Source: Idiomarina seosinensis_A
Lineage (GTDB): Bacteria > Pseudomonadota > Gammaproteobacteria > Enterobacterales > Alteromonadaceae
Assembly: GCF_044797955.1 (NCBI RefSeq)
Contig: NZ_CP085211.1
Span: 1,364,001-1,428,000, forward strand
Direction: 5' to 3'
Length of the DNA stretch: 64,000 nt
A model generated the notes under the pieces. That model saw only the letters and a program-made list of their open reading frames with translations. It was not told the origin of the DNA and searched no databases. Shown here piece after piece: positions 61,530 to 64,000 of the stretch. Made by a program: the position numbers and the translations under genes. Position 1 is the stretch's first letter. Each line of letters begins with the position of its first letter.

Positions 61530-63296
61530 TTATCCACTTAGTTTGCGAGCGATAGCTCGTGCGCCAATTCGTAATCGCTGCTTTAAAGGAAAACGGCTGA
61601 AGGTTGTCCTCGCAGTGCCGGCAGTAAATGCCGTTTGCTTACTGTAATCGATGGCGACATTAACAATAACGGGAACACCTTTTGCTGCGGTTTTAAGCGC
61701 GTTCTGTATAGCCTCTTCAATGGCATCATTATTGCTGATCTCAAGATAACCGGCGCCGGTGGCCTGTGCCACCCCCTCAAAGTTGATCGGCCCCAGCTGG
61801 GTGCAGGGCTTACGGTTATAAGGTATCTGCTGCGCCTGCGCGATTTGCGACAACTCACCATCGTTAAAAATAAAATAGATAACACCTAAAGCATGGCTGA
61901 CAGCCGTCGAAATTTCCATACAGGTCATTAGAAAACAACCATCGCCAACTATCGCAAACACCTGCTTTTCCGGCTGCGTAAACTGAGCGCCGATAGCCGC
62001 GGGAACCGCGTAACCCATGGCATTGAAATCCGTAGGTGTCAGAAGCCTGGCTTTGCTGGATAAGGGATAAAGCTCCGCCGTTAAAAACGTATGATTACCA
62101 TCATCAAGCACTGTTATGGCATCGTCCGCACTTGCTTTGCGTAGCCGATTAAAAAAATGCGCAGGATTTACCCGATCACCACTGTCGTGATCAAGCCAAC
62201 TCTGCTGATAATCTGCTTTACGTTTTTTGATCCCCTTAACCAGCGTCTGATCCGGGCTGCGGGCAGCACTGTCAGCCATTTGCTCCAGCAGTGCATCAGT
62301 AAACTCCAGGGCATCGGCAGGAATAGCGACTTTAGCCGGGTAGTTTTGATTAAACACCGAGTCATCAATATCAACATGAATCAGGTTGTCAGGCACCTCA
62401 GCGCTAAAACTTCCGGTTGGTATTTCGGAAAACCGGGTACCGATGGCCAAAAGCACATCACAGTCAGCAAAAGCATATTGTGCCGCCGGCACTGCTGAGG
62501 GGCTAAAACCAAAGCCAGCATGTAGTGGGTGCTGATGCGGAAATGACGCCAGACCCTGCAAAGTTGTCGCCACCGGCATTTGTAATTTCTCTGCCAACTG
62601 AACGAGCTGTTGCTTGGCATGCCGGGCGCCCCAGCCAACAAACATTGCCGGTTTGTTGGCCGCACTGAGCAGCTGCAGAGCCTGCTCTGTCAGAGTACTC
62701 AGGTCGCTGTTTTCGGGCTTTGCCATGTCCTCCAGAAACTGTGAATAAGGCATTGGTGCAGGAACACTTTCTTTAAATAATTGTAGGTTGACCGGAATTT
62801 CGACCAATACCGGACCTGGCTTGCCCGATGTTGCCAATTGATAGGCCTGGTAGAGTGTTTCAATCACCTCGCTTTGATGATTAATACGGTAAGCCGCTTT
62901 TGTTATCGGCTTAGCGAGCTGCAACTGGTCAATGCCATGCAACTGAAAGCGTCGGCCAGTATCAGTGCGGATACCGCCGCTAATTACTAACATCGGAATA
63001 CCGTCTAAAAAGGCTTCACCGATACCACTGGCTGCATGAGTAAAACCGGCGGCCGGTACAATAACCAGTACCCCTATTTCTTTTGGCCGGTGCTGGTGCC
63101 AGTCGGCTGAACGACTTACACCATCAGCCATAAACGCAGCTCCGCCCTCATGCGTTACCAATACAGGTTTAATTTGCGTACTGTTGTTCAGCGCATCATA
63201 AAGTTCTGTGTTATGCACCCCCGGAATACCGAAAGTGTGCCTGATACCCAGTTGCTCTAGTGCATAGACCGCCAGTTCTGCTGCGTTTTTTTTCAT
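61530..63296 (-). CDS. Thiamine-pyrophosphate-dependent enzyme, acetolactate synthase/2-oxoacid decarboxylase type
   Basis: 588 residues with three TPP-enzyme domains. The N-terminal Pyr domain has LGIRHTFGIPGVHNTELYDAL and VLVTHEGGAAFMADGVSRS (catalytic Glu). The central domain is about 190-330. The C-terminal PP domain has the cofactor motif VGDGCFLMTCMEIS...IFNDGELSQIA. The FGIPGVH start and the Glu context resemble decarboxylases such as AruI (guanidino-oxopentanoate) as much as acetolactate synthases, and no regulatory subunit gene follows, so branched-chain biosynthesis is unlikely. The neighbour upstream (14 bases) is a lactate dehydrogenase producing pyruvate, so pyruvate or another 2-oxoacid may be its substrate; this is inference. 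Confidence 0.82.
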   Translation of the reverse strand: MKKNAAELAVYALEQLGIRHTFGIPGVHNTELYDALNNSTQIKPVLVTHEGGAAFMADGVSRSADWHQHRPKEIGVLVIVPAAGFTHAASGIGEAFLDGIPMLVISGGIRTDTGRRFQLHGIDQLQLAKPITKAAYRINHQSEVIETLYQAYQLATSGKPGPVLVEIPVNLQLFKESVPAPMPYSQFLEDMAKPENSDLSTLTEQALQLLSAANKPAMFVGWGARHAKQQLVQLAEKLQMPVATTLQGLASFPHQHPLHAGFGFSPSAVPAAQYAFADCDVLLAIGTRFSEIPTGSFSAEVPDNLIHVDIDDSVFNQNYPAKVAIPADALEFTDALLEQMADSAARSPDQTLVKGIKKRKADYQQSWLDHDSGDRVNPAHFFNRLRKASADDAITVLDDGNHTFLTAELYPLSSKARLLTPTDFNAMGYAVPAAIGAQFTQPEKQVFAIVGDGCFLMTCMEISTAVSHALGVIYFIFNDGELSQIAQAQQIPYNRKPCTQLGPINFEGVAQATGAGYLEISNNDAIEEAIQNALKTAAKGVPVIVNVAIDYSKQTAFTAGTARTTFSRFPLKQRLRIGARAIARKLSG

Positions 63297-63310
63297 CTCG
63301 GGCTGCCGCC

Positions 63311-64000
63311 TTATTGTTGTTCTATGTTGTGAGTTCCAAGGCCTTTGATGTCAGTTTCTCCCATTAACGCCATAGCAACCCGCATTTCCTCTTGCATGCG
63401 TTGTAATAAATTATTAATGCCCGCCTGCCCCTCAGCTGCCAGTGCAAATGCCCAGGCCCTGCCCAGAAGGCAACCATCTGCACCCAGCGCCAGTGCTTTG
63501 ATCACATCCAGACCATTTTCGATACCGCCGTCGAACCAAAGCTCAAATTCGGCAGACGGCAGTGACTGATCCAGGTGCAAGCGAATTTCTCTCAGTTTGT
63601 TGATCGTTGGGCTGACACCATCTAGCTGACGACCGCCATGATTCGAGACGATGACACCGTCCGCGCCGGCTCGGATCGCCTGCTCAGCATCCTCAGTGTC
63701 GAGAATACCTTTTACCAGCAGTTGTCCATGCCAATTGTGTCTAAGCCAGTTAATATCGGCCCAGCCAACGGATGGATCAAACTGAGCGTCAACCCACTGT
63801 TTAAATTGGGGCAAACTACGGGCATCGGGCACCGCTTCGTTCAAGTTGCCAAACACCAGTGGTTTGCCCTTAACAGCAACATCGTAAACCCAGCGCGGAT
63901 GGCTGAGCAAATCCTTAAACCGGGCCCAGCGTTTTCTGACACTCTGGGGACCGCTAAATCCGTTCCGAATATCCCGATAACGGCTGCCCAACACCGCCAG
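63311..64000 (-). CDS. lldD: FMN-dependent L-lactate dehydrogenase family protein (N-terminal part outside window)
   Basis: 230 codons are visible, reading through the window end (LAVLGSRYRDIRNGF is continuous), so roughly the C-terminal 60 percent is present. The FMN-dependent alpha-hydroxyacid dehydrogenase core is clear: WHGQLLVKGILDTEDAEQAIRAGADGVIVSNHGGRQLDG contains the substrate-binding Lys and the catalytic His-Gly-Gly-Arg motif, followed by ELWFDGGIENGLDVIKALALGADGCLLGRAW for phosphate binding. The downstream order ...FDPSVGWADINWLRHNW is closest to LldD (L-lactate to pyruvate, membrane-associated), but mandelate or glycolate relatives cannot be excluded from a fragment. First visible gene of the lldD - TPP enzyme - gloA operon. 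Confidence 0.85.
   Translation of the reverse strand: MAVLGSRYRDIRNGFSGPQSVRKRWARFKDLLSHPRWVYDVAVKGKPLVFGNLNEAVPDARSLPQFKQWVDAQFDPSVGWADINWLRHNWHGQLLVKGILDTEDAEQAIRAGADGVIVSNHGGRQLDGVSPTINKLREIRLHLDQSLPSAEFELWFDGGIENGLDVIKALALGADGCLLGRAWAFALAAEGQAGINNLLQRMQEEMRVAMALMGETDIKGLGTHNIEQQ

Overview
This 64 kb window looks like a chromosomal segment of a marine or aquatic gammaproteobacterium, probably of the order Alteromonadales and plausibly Idiomarinaceae or a relative. That placement is an inference from moderate GC content, a LuxO-type regulator, an acnD/prpF-type methylcitrate operon, a monomeric NADP-isocitrate dehydrogenase, BetI/BetB/BetA, two BCCT-type transporters, and very dense chemotaxis and cyclic-di-GMP signalling. 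I see no phage, insertion sequence, integron or CRISPR array. Gene packing is tight, with many 1-4 base start/stop overlaps.

Layout. 1-2.3 kb: the 3' part of an AidB-like acyl-CoA dehydrogenase gene, a tRNA-Val(GAC) and a two-CBS protein. 2.4-12.3 kb: a signalling island. A LuxO-type sigma54 activator and an EAL phosphodiesterase diverge from a Cache/PAS histidine kinase and a stand-alone receiver. They converge on an operon of a propeller-GGDEF diguanylate cyclase, a thioredoxin-fold protein and a stand-alone HPt protein. The divergent intergenic region holds two tandem LuxO-type boxes (22 bp apart) between two outward-facing -24/-12 promoters. 12.4-14.6 kb: katG. 14.7-23.3 kb: a likely choline-acquisition and betaine-synthesis operon (TonB-dependent receptor, PhoD-like phosphodiesterase, betI, betB, betA, short BCCT-like transporter). 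A BetI-type palindrome sits in the spacer of the candidate promoter ahead of the receptor gene. 23.3-28.8 kb: a DCC-family protein, an Asp/Glu racemase and sbcCD.

29-37.2 kb: a second signalling block with an Aer-like receptor, a FIST-PAS-GGDEF*-EAL protein, a PAS-GGDEF*-EAL protein and a soluble BdlA-like four-PAS protein with a minimal chemoreceptor tip. 37.4-41.5 kb: an RND efflux pair. 41.7-46.0 kb: a BCCT transporter followed by a cNMP/CBS/DUF294 nucleotidyltransferase-like protein and its partner DEDDh exonuclease. 46.1-48.1 kb: a nitrate-sensor-type chemoreceptor gene broken by one in-frame amber codon. 48.1-55.0 kb: a propionate (methylcitrate) operon under a GntR regulator, with two ATTGTCGACAAT-type operators. 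55.2-64.0 kb: a POT peptide transporter, a TPR-2OG oxygenase, monomeric isocitrate dehydrogenase, and an lldD / TPP-enzyme / gloA operon that leaves the window at its right end.

The two observations most worth follow-up are (1) the split LuxO-type phosphorelay, with its own shared enhancer and divergent sigma54 promoters wired to cyclic-di-GMP enzymes, and (2) the choline cluster that couples an outer-membrane receptor and a secreted phosphodiesterase to betIBA under one BetI-like operator. Functions are inferred from motifs and context; no database search was run.
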